Assembly: GCA_900199555.1 (NCBI GenBank) | Contig: FZQZ01000005.1 | Coordinates: 1 to 64,000, forward strand | Reading direction: 5' to 3' | Origin: Prevotellaceae bacterium MN60 | GTDB taxonomy: Bacteria > Bacteroidota > Bacteroidia > Bacteroidales > Bacteroidaceae | Length of the DNA stretch: 64,000 bases | Shown: piece after piece, positions 56,202 to 64,000 of the stretch | How positions within the stretch are numbered: the stretch's first letter is position 1 | How the letters are laid out: every line of letters starts with the position of its first letter | Notes under the pieces: generated by a model | What the model was told of the DNA's origin: nothing | The model's input: only the letters and a program-made list of their open reading frames with translations | Database searches by the model: none | Translations under genes and position numbers: made by a program

Positions 56202-57779
56202 CTACGAGTTCGTCTCAATCTCTTCCTGCATATCGATAAACTGTCGATCCTTGTCGTAGAATTCATATTGTAGGAAGGCCAGTTTCTGCGATGGGATGAT
56301 ACGTATTCCCCAACCGTATTTCAACTGCCATTGGCGCTTGAGCGACCATAGTCCTTTGTTGATGTAAGCAGCTACGAATGGGTGTACGTGCAGGCTGAAT
56401 GTGCGGATGCCGATCTTGTTGACCAGGCGGTCAATCTTACTCTCTAACTGGTCCGTAAACAGGATTGACGACTTGATTTTACCCTTTCCAAAGCAGGTAG
56501 GGCAGGTTTCTTCTACGTTGACATCCATAGCTGGTCGTACGCGCTGACGTGTAATCTGCATCAGTCCGAACTTTGACAGCGGAAGGATGTTGTGGCGTGC
56601 TCTGTCTTTCTGCATGTTCTTGCACATGCGCTCATAGAGCAGTTGTCGGTCTTCGGCCAGATTCATATCGATGAAGTCCACTACGATGATGCCGCCCATA
56701 TCTCTGAGTCGCAGCTGACGTGCCAGCTCGTCGGCAGCACCGAGGTTTACCTCCAATGCGTTTTGTTCCTGACCATTTTCTGCGCGAGTGCGGTTACCTG
56801 AATTGACGTCTACCACATGCATTGCCTCTGTCGACTGGATGATGAGATAAGCTCCACGCTTATAATTCACCGTTTTACCAAAGCTTGACTTGATTTGTTT
56901 GGTAACGTTGAAGTTGTCGAAGATGGGCACCGAACCCGTATAGAGTTTCACGATGTCGGTCTTCTCTGGAGCAATCATCTGTACGTAGTCCTTCACCTGA
57001 TTCATAATATCAGAATCATTCACGTAGATACCGTCGTAGGTGGGGTCAAACAAGTCGCGCAACATAGCTACGGCGCGTCCTGTCTCCTCAAAGCACAACT
57101 GCGGTGTCTTGGGGGCTTTCTGAGCCTTGGTGATGGTGTCGTCCCAGCGTTTCAGCAGCATCTTCAGCTCACCGTCAAGCTCTGCCACTCGCTTGCCTTC
57201 AGCCGATGTACGTACAATAACGCCGAAGTTCTTGGGGCGGATGCTTTGCACGAGCTGTTTCAGACGTGCTCTTTCCTCGCTTTTCTTAATTTTTGAAGAA
57301 ACCGATACTTTATCTCCGAAAGGTATCAGCACCATGTAGCGTCCTGCAAAGCTGAGGTCGCATGACAGGCGAGGTCCTTTGGTATTGATAGGTTCTTTCA
57401 CCACCTGTACCAGGATTTCCTGACCTTGTTTTAGCATGGTGATGCTACCTTCCTTGGGAACCTCAGGTTGACGTGTAGCCTTTGAAATGGGATAAAGCTT
57501 CTTTCTGTCGCTTTGTACCTGTTTAAGGTACTTCTCGTAAGAGTTGAATTGAGTACCTAAGTCAAGATAGTGTAAGAAAGCATCGCGCTCAGAACCTACA
57601 TCCACGAAGCAGGCGTTGAGTCCGGGCATCAGCTTGCGCACCTTGCCCAGATAGATGTTGCCTACAGAGTAGCTAGCCTCTTCGCGCTTCTCGTTCTGGT
57701 ATTCTACCAGATTTTTGTCTTCGAGCAGAGCGATCGAAATCTCTTTCGGCTGTACATCGATAATTACTTCACTTGTCAT
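56202..57779 (-). CDS. rng: Ribonuclease E/G family protein
   Basis: 525 residues, the size of RNase G rather than RNase E (no long C-terminal scaffold). An S1 domain lies near residues 35-130 (GNIYLGKVRKLMPGLNACFVDVG), the DNase I-like catalytic region has GGIIVVDFIDMN with its metal Asp residues, and the Zn-link is CPTCFGKG. It acts on 5'-monophosphate RNA, including rRNA precursors. It shares a strand with the small basic protein and HU genes upstream. Confidence 0.95.
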   Translation of the reverse strand: MTSEVIIDVQPKEISIALLEDKNLVEYQNEKREEASYSVGNIYLGKVRKLMPGLNACFVDVGSERDAFLHYLDLGTQFNSYEKYLKQVQSDRKKLYPISKATRQPEVPKEGSITMLKQGQEILVQVVKEPINTKGPRLSCDLSFAGRYMVLIPFGDKVSVSSKIKKSEERARLKQLVQSIRPKNFGVIVRTSAEGKRVAELDGELKMLLKRWDDTITKAQKAPKTPQLCFEETGRAVAMLRDLFDPTYDGIYVNDSDIMNQVKDYVQMIAPEKTDIVKLYTGSVPIFDNFNVTKQIKSSFGKTVNYKRGAYLIIQSTEAMHVVDVNSGNRTRAENGQEQNALEVNLGAADELARQLRLRDMGGIIVVDFIDMNLAEDRQLLYERMCKNMQKDRARHNILPLSKFGLMQITRQRVRPAMDVNVEETCPTCFGKGKIKSSILFTDQLESKIDRLVNKIGIRTFSLHVHPFVAAYINKGLWSLKRQWQLKYGWGIRIIPSQKLAFLQYEFYDKDRQFIDMQEEIETNS

Positions 57780-57881
57780 TCTCTTGTCTTTTGGTTGTTC
57801 TTACAAGAAAGGAGCGCGCTATCTGAACTGAATCGTTCGTCAAGTACACTCCTTTCATCTTTTTCCTTTTAGCGTCAGAGC

Positions 57882-57971
57882 TTACTTGCTCTTATGACGA
57901 TTCTTGCGCAGTCTCTTCTTACGCTTGTGAGTAGCCATCTTGTGGCCCTTCTTTTTCTTTCCGTTTGGCAT
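57882..57971 (-). CDS. 29-residue basic ribosome-associated protein (AURKAIP1/COX24-like)
   Basis: Minus-strand ORF of 29 codons, more than half Lys, Arg or His, running from MPNGKKKKGHK through ATHKRKKRLRKNR. Very short basic proteins of this kind occur across Bacteroidota and are annotated as AURKAIP1/COX24 (mS38/bS22-like) or small ribosomal proteins; the name is from memory. The coding reading is supported by clean ATG and TAA and by its place between HU and rng. It is too short for most ORF callers. Confidence 0.75.
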   Translation of the reverse strand: MPNGKKKKGHKMATHKRKKRLRKNRHKSK

Positions 57972-58001
57972 AATTCTAGAATTTAAATATTTAAATGTTA
58001 A

Positions 58002-58277
58002 TTATTTCATCTTAGCAATAAAGCTCTTGGCGGGCTTGAAAGCGGGAATGTCGTGAGCGTCGATAACCAGCGTCGTATTCTTTGAAATGTTACGTGCGGT
58101 TTTCTGTGCGCGGTGCTTTACAGAGAAAGTACCAAAACCTCTCAAATATACATTCTCCTTACGTACTGCCATGCAGTCGCGAATCTCTTCCATAAATGCC
58201 TCTACAGTAGCGGCTACATCCTTCTTTGGAAGACCTGTCTCGTCAGCGATTTTGCCGATGATTTCTGCTTTTGTCAT
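58002..58277 (-). CDS. HU family DNA-binding protein
   Basis: 91 residues, the size of HU/IHF. TKAEIIGKIADETGLPKKDVAATVEAFMEEI forms the dimerisation helices, RGFGTFSVKHRAQKTARN the beta-arm with basic residues, and PAFKPAKSFIAKM the C-terminus. It bends DNA as a nucleoid protein. The nearby elements with 21-22 nt phasing are not linked to it by any evidence. Confidence 0.95.
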   Translation of the reverse strand: MTKAEIIGKIADETGLPKKDVAATVEAFMEEIRDCMAVRKENVYLRGFGTFSVKHRAQKTARNISKNTTLVIDAHDIPAFKPAKSFIAKMK

Positions 58278-58311
58278 CTCTATATTCTTTTAATGTTTTA
58301 TTTTCGGAGTG

Positions 58312-58319
58312 CAAAGATA
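58312..58319 (-). promoter_or_regulatory. HU gene -7 box
   Basis: TATCTTTG on the minus strand, 34 nt before the ATG at 58277. It is divergent from the pyk box. Confidence 0.55.
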
Positions 58320-58382
58320 CTGTTTTTCAGTGGGATATGGAAATTTTCTCGGAACTTTTTTTAGAAAAAGCGTATTTTTTCG

Positions 58383-58390
58383 TATCTTTG
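58383..58390 (+). promoter_or_regulatory. pyk -7 box
   Basis: TATCTTTG, 24 nt before the ATG at 58415. It defines the true pyk start, since the longer frame from 58271 begins upstream of it. Confidence 0.65.
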
Positions 58391-58414
58391 CATCGCAAAA
58401 CAGGATATAACGAC

Positions 58415-59854
58415 ATGAAACAGACAAAGATTGTAGCATCAGTAAGCGACCGGAGATGCGATGTTGACTTCATTCGTCAACTCTATAATGCCGGTGTAAA
58501 TGTAGTAAGAATGAACACTGCTCACGCATCAGAGCAAGGTCTTAAAACTATAATAAGGAACGTGCGCGAAGTTAGTCGCCATATTGGTATCCTTATTGAC
58601 ACGAAGGGACCCGAGGTAAGAACTACTGGTTGTGAAGTTCCCATTGAGTACAAGACAGGCGATGTAGTGAAGATTTTCGGTCGTCCGGAGATAGACACCA
58701 CTCACGACATCATCAATCTCTCGTATGAGAATTTTGCTGCCGATGTTCATGAGGGCGACCATGTACTCTTCGATGATGGTGCCCTCGACATGCTCATTAT
58801 CGGCATCAATGGTCCTGCCGTGATTGCTCAGGTGCAGAATGACGGTGTGCTTGGCTCTCATAAGAGTGTCAACGTGCCCGGTGTGCATATTGCGCTCCCA
58901 CCGCTTACCAACAAGGATCGCAAGAATATCAAGTTGGCTATTGAGCAGGATATCGATTTCATTGCCCATAGCTTTGTGCGCTCTGCAGCTGATGTTCGTG
59001 CCGTTCAAGCTATTCTCGATGCCTACAATTCAGATATTAAGATTATCTCAAAGATTGAAAACCAGGAAGGTGTTGACAATATCGACGAGATTATCGATGC
59101 CTCATACGGTATTATGATTGCCCGTGGTGACTTGGGTATCGAGGTGCCCATCGAGCGCATTCCTGGCATCCAGCGCCAGATTATCCGTAAGTGCGTTCAG
59201 AAGAAGAAGCCCGTTATCGTGGCCACTCAGATGCTTCACTCCATGATACAGAATCCTCGTCCTACACGTGCCGAGGTTACCGATATTGCCAACGCCATCT
59301 ATTATCGCACCGATGCCCTCATGCTTTCTGGTGAGACAGCCAGTGGTAAGTATCCCGTAGAGGCTGTCCAGACCATGGCTGCTATTGCCGAACAGGCTGA
59401 GCGCGACAAGATGCGTGAAAACGATATCGAGGTACCCCTGTCGCCTAATTGCGATATCCGCGAGTTTATGGCCCGTTCTGCTATCGAGGCTACCGAGAAG
59501 CTGGGCGTAAAGGGTATCATCACCGATTCTAATACGGGCGACACAGCGCGCAACCTTGCCGCCTTCCGTGGTCCCAACCCCGTATTAGCCATCTGTTATA
59601 ATGATAAGTTGCAGCGCCTGTTGAACCTCTCTTATGGCGTTATTCCTGTATTACAGAAGGAGCATATCGCACCCCAGCACCTCTTCCTCGCTGCAGTCCG
59701 TATGCTTCGCCAGAAGGGCTATGTCGACCTTACCGACAAGATTGCCTATCTCAGTGGCAACATCGGTACTGGTGGTGGTACCAAGTTCTTGGAGATCAAT
59801 ACCGTTTGCGAGCTCTTCGAACAGAACTACCAGTTCCACATGCCGAAGGTATAA
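58415..59854 (+). CDS. pyk: Pyruvate kinase
   Basis: Last step of glycolysis, making ATP and pyruvate from phosphoenolpyruvate. 479 residues from the ATG at 58415. TKIVASVSDRRCD and VRMNTAHAS at the N-terminus, ILIDTKGPEVRT, catalytic Lys in IISKIENQEGVDNIDEII, and the metal-binding IMIARGDLGIEVP are intact. The C-terminal regulatory domain is present (about 350-475). The cotH gene starts 47 nt later, with no terminator between. Confidence 0.96.
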   Translation: MKQTKIVASVSDRRCDVDFIRQLYNAGVNVVRMNTAHASEQGLKTIIRNVREVSRHIGILIDTKGPEVRTTGCEVPIEYKTGDVVKIFGRPEIDTTHDIINLSYENFAADVHEGDHVLFDDGALDMLIIGINGPAVIAQVQNDGVLGSHKSVNVPGVHIALPPLTNKDRKNIKLAIEQDIDFIAHSFVRSAADVRAVQAILDAYNSDIKIISKIENQEGVDNIDEIIDASYGIMIARGDLGIEVPIERIPGIQRQIIRKCVQKKKPVIVATQMLHSMIQNPRPTRAEVTDIANAIYYRTDALMLSGETASGKYPVEAVQTMAAIAEQAERDKMRENDIEVPLSPNCDIREFMARSAIEATEKLGVKGIITDSNTGDTARNLAAFRGPNPVLAICYNDKLQRLLNLSYGVIPVLQKEHIAPQHLFLAAVRMLRQKGYVDLTDKIAYLSGNIGTGGGTKFLEINTVCELFEQNYQFHMPKV

Positions 59855-59901
59855 TCCCTCTCGCGCAACAACAATCATACCAACCAGATAACACAAAAGC
59901 A

Positions 59902-61749
59902 ATGAACAAAACACTAGCAACCCTCTCGATGCTGTTGGGGCTCTCAGCCCTTACAGCATCGGCAGATAATAAGCTCACTGGTACTCCTATGGGCAGTTCC
60001 CCATCCGTTGACTATGCTACCAGTCAGTCCACCACCACCGTCAACACCTTTGCCGACGCCTTTGATGGCAGTCTCGACACCTATTTCGCCTCTTATGAGC
60101 GCAGCTACACATGGGCAGGTCTTGACCTTGGTACGCCCCATGTCATCACGCGCGTAGCGTGGTCGCCACGCAATGATTCGCATGGAGAGGCGAGGGTAGT
60201 GCTCGGTGTTTTTGAAGGCGCCAACAGTCCCGACTTCATGGACGCCCTTCCGCTCTATATCATCACCGAGCGTGGCACCATTGGTCAGATGTCTGAGGCC
60301 GATGTCCATTGTTCCCGTGGTTTCCGCTATGTGCGCTATGTAGGCCCTTCTGATGCCCGTTGCAACATTGCCGAGCTCGCCTTCTATGGCCACGAGGGAG
60401 AAGGCGACGACAGCCATCTCAGCCAGCTGACCAATCTGCCCACCGTGAGCATCCATACTCAGGACGGTGTGATACCCTATGACAAAGAACACGAGATAGC
60501 CTCTCAGATAGCCATTATCTCTAACGACGGTACCCAACTGCTCTATCAGCCAGGCGGAGTCAGAGAGCGCGGCAACGCCTCCAGAGGATTCCCCAAGAAG
60601 CCCTATCGCATCAAGTTCGACAAGAAGCAACATGTGCTCGATGCTCCTGCCAAGGCTAAGAAGTGGACCCTCATCAACAACTATGGCGACAAGACCCTCA
60701 TGCGCAATCTGTTGGCCTTTGAGCTCAGTCGCAAGATGGGCATGCCCTACACCCCCTATGGCACTGCTGTCGATGTCCTGCTCAATGGCGAATACAAAGG
60801 CTGCTATCAGCTGTGCGACCAGATAGAGGTCAAGACGGGTCGCGTAGAGATTACCGAGATGGCGCCCGAAGATATTGCTGGCGAGGCCCTCACAGGCGGA
60901 TATCTCATCGAGGTCGATGCCTATGCCTACGACGAGCCCTCTATGTTCACCTCTACCAAGGGCAATCCCGTCACCATCAAGTCGCCCGACGACGATGCCA
61001 TCACCACCGAGCAGTTCTACTACATCCGCCAGTACTTCAACAAGATGGAGAGCAACTGGAAGACCTATCTCGACCTCAACACCTTTCTGCGCCACTTCTT
61101 GGTAGGCGAGCTGTCCGGCAATACCGATACCTATTGGAGCACCTATATGTATAAAGATCGTGGCGACGATATGATTCATACCGGTCCGGTGTGGGATTTC
61201 GACTTAGCTTTTGAGAACGACAATCGCACCTATCCCATCATGAGTCTTTCCGACTATATCTATAAGACCAAGGGCAGCTGTGCAGGCAATATGCGCACCT
61301 TTGTCAATAATATTGTAGTCTATAACACTGCTGCCAAGAACCAGCTGAAAGAGATATGGGCACAGGTTCGCGAAGGCGGACTCACCGAAGACTATATGAC
61401 CAGCTACGTTGATGTCTGGGAACAAACGCTCAGCCAGTCGCAAGCCCTCAACTTCACGCGTTGGCCCATCATGAATCAGTATGTCCACCAGAATCCCAAG
61501 CTGTGGGGCAGCTACGAGGCAGAGGTGCAGAATGTGCGTCGCTATATCAAGGAGCGTATTGCATGGATGGACAACAAGCTCGGTTACGATTTTCAGCCCA
61601 GTGCTATCTCCGAAACCATCTCTTCTGCCGACGCCCCCGTCCAGATATACAATCTTCAGGGCATCTATTGTGGTTCCTCTCTCGACACGCTGCCCACAGG
61701 CGTCTATGTCGTTCGCCACGGTGATACTGTCAAGAAAGTAAGGAAGTAG
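59902..61749 (+). CDS. CotH family secreted protein with T9SS-like C-terminus
   Basis: 615 residues from the ATG at 59902, which gives signal MNKTLATLSMLLGLSALTASA; the longer frame overlaps pyk. Residues about 25-175 resemble an F5/8-type or discoidin fold (FDGSLDTYFASYERSYTWAGLDLG), and about 190-530 is the CotH domain with NYGDKTLMRNLLAFELSRKMG and VWDFDLAFENDNR (kinase-like DFD). The end, IYNLQGIYCGSSLDTLPTGVYVV then a basic tail, resembles a type A T9SS sorting signal. Substrate unknown. Confidence 0.9.
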   Translation: MNKTLATLSMLLGLSALTASADNKLTGTPMGSSPSVDYATSQSTTTVNTFADAFDGSLDTYFASYERSYTWAGLDLGTPHVITRVAWSPRNDSHGEARVVLGVFEGANSPDFMDALPLYIITERGTIGQMSEADVHCSRGFRYVRYVGPSDARCNIAELAFYGHEGEGDDSHLSQLTNLPTVSIHTQDGVIPYDKEHEIASQIAIISNDGTQLLYQPGGVRERGNASRGFPKKPYRIKFDKKQHVLDAPAKAKKWTLINNYGDKTLMRNLLAFELSRKMGMPYTPYGTAVDVLLNGEYKGCYQLCDQIEVKTGRVEITEMAPEDIAGEALTGGYLIEVDAYAYDEPSMFTSTKGNPVTIKSPDDDAITTEQFYYIRQYFNKMESNWKTYLDLNTFLRHFLVGELSGNTDTYWSTYMYKDRGDDMIHTGPVWDFDLAFENDNRTYPIMSLSDYIYKTKGSCAGNMRTFVNNIVVYNTAAKNQLKEIWAQVREGGLTEDYMTSYVDVWEQTLSQSQALNFTRWPIMNQYVHQNPKLWGSYEAEVQNVRRYIKERIAWMDNKLGYDFQPSAISETISSADAPVQIYNLQGIYCGSSLDTLPTGVYVVRHGDTVKKVRK

Positions 61750-61777
61750 AGTTCGGTGTAAAGTTCGGTATAGAAAA

Positions 61778-61847
61778 GATTTTGCTTGAAAAAAGTCTTC
61801 ACCTTCACGCGTATCGTACTGTATCATAGTGCAATATGCGTGAATAG
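61778..61847 (+). repeat. Left TIR of copy 2, folds as a hairpin
   Basis: About 90% identical to the copy 1 left TIR. Arms TTCACGCGTAT and ATATGCGTGAA, where one G-C pair has become G-T. Confidence 0.8.
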
Positions 61848-61863
61848 TGTTTTATGGTGTATA

Positions 61864-61989
61864 CGCCACGTACGATTCAGCACATGGCGTATACAATTTA
61901 TTTTGTGCCACGCACAGATTTTTCTGTGGCATATACAGAATCGTACGTGGCATATTCAGAACTGTATATGGCGTATGCGGAATATTCCT
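61864..61989 (+). repeat. 21-nt tandem units, family B, copy 2
   Basis: Six exact 21-nt units, five starting TGGC or TGCC, in the same orientation and order as copy 1. Confidence 0.8.
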
Positions 61990-62006
61990 CCCCTAGTTGG
62001 GGGAGG
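61985..62006. repeat. GC-rich palindrome, copy 2
   Basis: CCTCCCC and GGGGGAGG arms around TAGTT, followed by TTAGGAGAGGG (to 62017), inverted relative to copy 1. Confidence 0.7.
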
Positions 62007-62046
62007 TTAGGAGAGGGCTACATTCAACTCCGAATACAGCTGTTTC

Positions 62047-62242
62047 GAGGTGCAATACAATAACTATTGAGGTGCGAGAGTAACTGATTTGCCGCTGAGT
62101 GTAGCTGACTCAGCGCTGAATGTAGCTATCTAGCACCCGAACGGAGCCTATCTAGCATCGGAAAAGTGGCACTATTGCAAGGCAAAACAAGCTATATTGA
62201 CCTTCAAAACAGCCACTATTCCAGTGCAAAAGTGGCACTATT
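62047..62242 (+). repeat. Tandem units of 20-22 nt, families F and C, copy 2
   Basis: Nine contiguous units: all are 22 nt except one of 20. Many start GC or GAG and end in CTATT, CTATCTA or similar. Units 1-4 match copy 1 family F in the same orientation; units 5-9 match family C inverted. Confidence 0.8.
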
Positions 62243-62451
62243 CACAGAGATTCCGAAAATCGGTTATGTTTTTGGATTCCGAAAATACGAAAACCAATAT
62301 TTTGATCCCGAAAGTACACGAAAATATCGAAAAAAACGAAAACCAAATAAGATATTAAGTTTTTCGTTCTTTTAGTCTTTTTCGCTATTTTCGGAATAAA
62401 TATAAAAGTTTTCTCTTTTCTCGGAATTAAAAGAAAAATACTGCAAAAACA

Positions 62452-62521
62452 CTATTCACGCTTAACGCTCTATAGCACATAAAGTTACGCGTGAATGTGA
62501 AGACTTTTTTCAAGCAAAAAT
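62452..62521 (-). repeat. Right TIR of copy 2, folds as a hairpin
   Basis: Minus-strand arms TTCACGCGTAAC and GTTAAGCGTGAA with one mismatch. Confidence 0.8.
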
Positions 62522-62534
62522 TTGCTGTGTCACA

Positions 62535-62576
62535 CATTATGCGTAAATTCAAGGAGAATTATGCCGTCAAACTATA
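62535..62576 (-). repeat. Two family E units, inverted, outside copy 2
   Basis: On the minus strand they read ATAGTTTGACGGCATAATTC and then CTTGAATTTACGCATAAT, matching units inside copy 1 (38667-38732). The rest of 62577-62670 shows no gene or clear signal. Confidence 0.7.
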
Positions 62577-62673
62577 GTGAAGAGAGTATTACGCAATATC
62601 GAGATGAGGTTTATAATTATGTTAGTAGTCATTATTGCGGTATAGCATAATGAATCGCTATGACAAATTAGTA

Positions 62674-62709
62674 AAAGCCTCCTTATTCCGAATGGAGTAG
62701 GGAGGCTTT
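62674..62709 (-). terminator. Terminator of the esterase gene
   Basis: AAAGCCTCC and GGAGGCTTT around TTATTCCGAATGGAGTAG. Nearly the same loop and stem as the proS terminator at 40485-40514. Confidence 0.8.
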
Positions 62710-62730
62710 CTGATTTTGATAGGATTTGGA

Positions 62731-63636
<906 letters not shown>

Positions 63637-63710
63637 TTATATTGCTATTTACATAGACTATTTTGGAGGCTCATGGTTTAATGGGGGATACATTTTTTTC
63701 ATCATTAAAC

Positions 63711-63738
63711 AAAAAAAGAGCACCCGAAGGGATGCTCC
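63711..63738 (-). terminator. Terminator of pflA
   Basis: GGAGCATCCC and GGGTGCTC stem with TTC loop, then seven T on the minus strand. Confidence 0.85.
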
Positions 63739-63769
63739 TTAATATAAAATGTTCACCTATTTATATATA

Positions 63770-64000
63770 TTATTTAGATGTGAGTATCTCACGAGCGCGG
63801 GCAATCTGCTCGGCAGTGGGAGTGGCGACATCCTTCAGGGAATAAGGGATGCCCAGCTGTTCCCATTTGAAGGTGCCCAGCGTGTGATAGGGTAGTACCT
63901 CTACCTTTTGAATGTTATGCAGGGTGTCGAGCGTTTGGCGTAACTGCTGGAGTTGTGCTTCATCGTCGGTGATGCCTGGCACCAAGACGTGACGAATCCA
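63770..64000 (-). CDS. pflA: Pyruvate formate-lyase activating enzyme, C-terminal part
   Basis: Partial at the right edge: the last 76 residues are seen. WIRHVLVPGITDDEAQL and VEVLPYHTLGTFKWEQLGI match the C-terminal part of the radical SAM activase of PflB. The Cys motif would lie outside the window. PflB would be expected nearby to the right. Confidence 0.88.
   Translation of the reverse strand, partial: WIRHVLVPGITDDEAQLQQLRQTLDTLHNIQKVEVLPYHTLGTFKWEQLGIPYSLKDVATPTAEQIARAREILTSK

Larger units (their letters stand above)
61778..62521. repeat. Mosaic tandem-unit element with hairpin TIRs, copy 2 (744 bp)
   Basis: Same terminal inverted repeats as copy 1. Interior: six 21-nt units (61864-61989), GC palindrome (61985-62006), nine 20-22 nt units (62047-62242), then an A/T-rich part with TTCCGAAAAT words and their inverse (62251-62440). 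Short frames here (under 75 codons) have no coding character. It starts 28 nt after the CotH stop. No target-site duplication seen. Confidence 0.85.

Noticed and set aside
58271..58414. An extra 48-residue N-terminus for pyruvate kinase
   Set aside because: It spans the divergent HU/pyk promoter region, including the TATCTTTG at 58383, and starts inside the HU gene.
61786..62375. Short open frames of 69-74 codons inside element copy 2
   Set aside because: They cross unit boundaries of a 21-22 nt repeat, have no signal or conserved motif, and are not matched in copy 1.

Overview
The window looks like a Bacteroidota chromosome, most likely Prevotella or a close relative in Prevotellaceae. The evidence is the many promoters of the phylum's type (TTTG, 19-20 nt, TAnnTTTG), carboxynorspermidine decarboxylase, OmpP1/FadL and C69 peptidase genes, an ATP synthase operon in the order D-C-(membrane protein)-B-E-F-H-A-G, a CotH protein with a T9SS-like tail, and the separation of pheS from pheT. 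No integrase, transposase, phage gene, CRISPR array or resistance gene was seen. Most of the window is housekeeping DNA.

Layout. 1-186: 5'-truncated GH51 arabinofuranosidase fragment (minus). 0.3-3.5 kb: thrS and nspC (plus). 3.5-8.75 kb: minus-strand run pheS, ThiE/TenI-like gene, prs, TlpA-like lipoprotein, patatin, trmD, mostly touching or overlapping. 8.9-11.5 kb: lipoprotein, murB, metallo-hydrolase (plus). 11.5-18.4 kb: DUF4105 protein, a degenerate alkaline-phosphatase-like protein, secA and an orphan ABC ATPase (minus). 18.5-24 kb: outer-membrane protein, lptC, CorC/HlyC protein and a PpiD-type isomerase, an envelope biogenesis set. 24-30.6 kb: prmA, a Tyr/Trp-rich secreted protein, FadL-like porin, C69 peptidase, NhaD-type antiporter. 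30.8-38.1 kb: complete F-type ATP synthase operon. 39-49 kb: DUF1593 protein, proS, OmpA lipoprotein, mtgA, Lrp regulator, pheT, YebC, small lipoprotein, Rid/chorismatase-like protein. 49.1-54.9 kb: tRNA-Ser(CGA), fabD, GH13 amylase, AlaX-like protein, endo/exonuclease/phosphatase protein, hybrid histidine kinase. 54.9-61.7 kb: glycosyltransferase, RNase G, 29-residue basic protein, HU, pyruvate kinase, CotH protein. 62.7-64 kb: CE1-type esterase and the 3' part of pflA.

The most unusual content is non-coding. Two intergenic elements of about 750 bp (38238-39003 and 61778-62521) share 70-bp terminal inverted repeats that each fold into a long hairpin. Their interiors are almost wholly built from degenerate tandem units of 21 or 22 nt, close to two helical turns. 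Some modules are inverted, and one is displaced, between the copies. A GC-rich palindrome in both elements resembles one lying in frame inside nspC. I do not recognise this element family. Other non-coding structures are a hairpin shared by the thrS upstream region and the tRNA-Ser leader, an acceptor-stem mimic in that leader, arrays of CTAG spaced every 9 nt after secA and atpD, a perfect inverted repeat over the lrp promoter, and a near-identical terminator used twice.

Start codons were often chosen by the position of the TAnnTTTG box, since Shine-Dalgarno motifs are rarely clear here.
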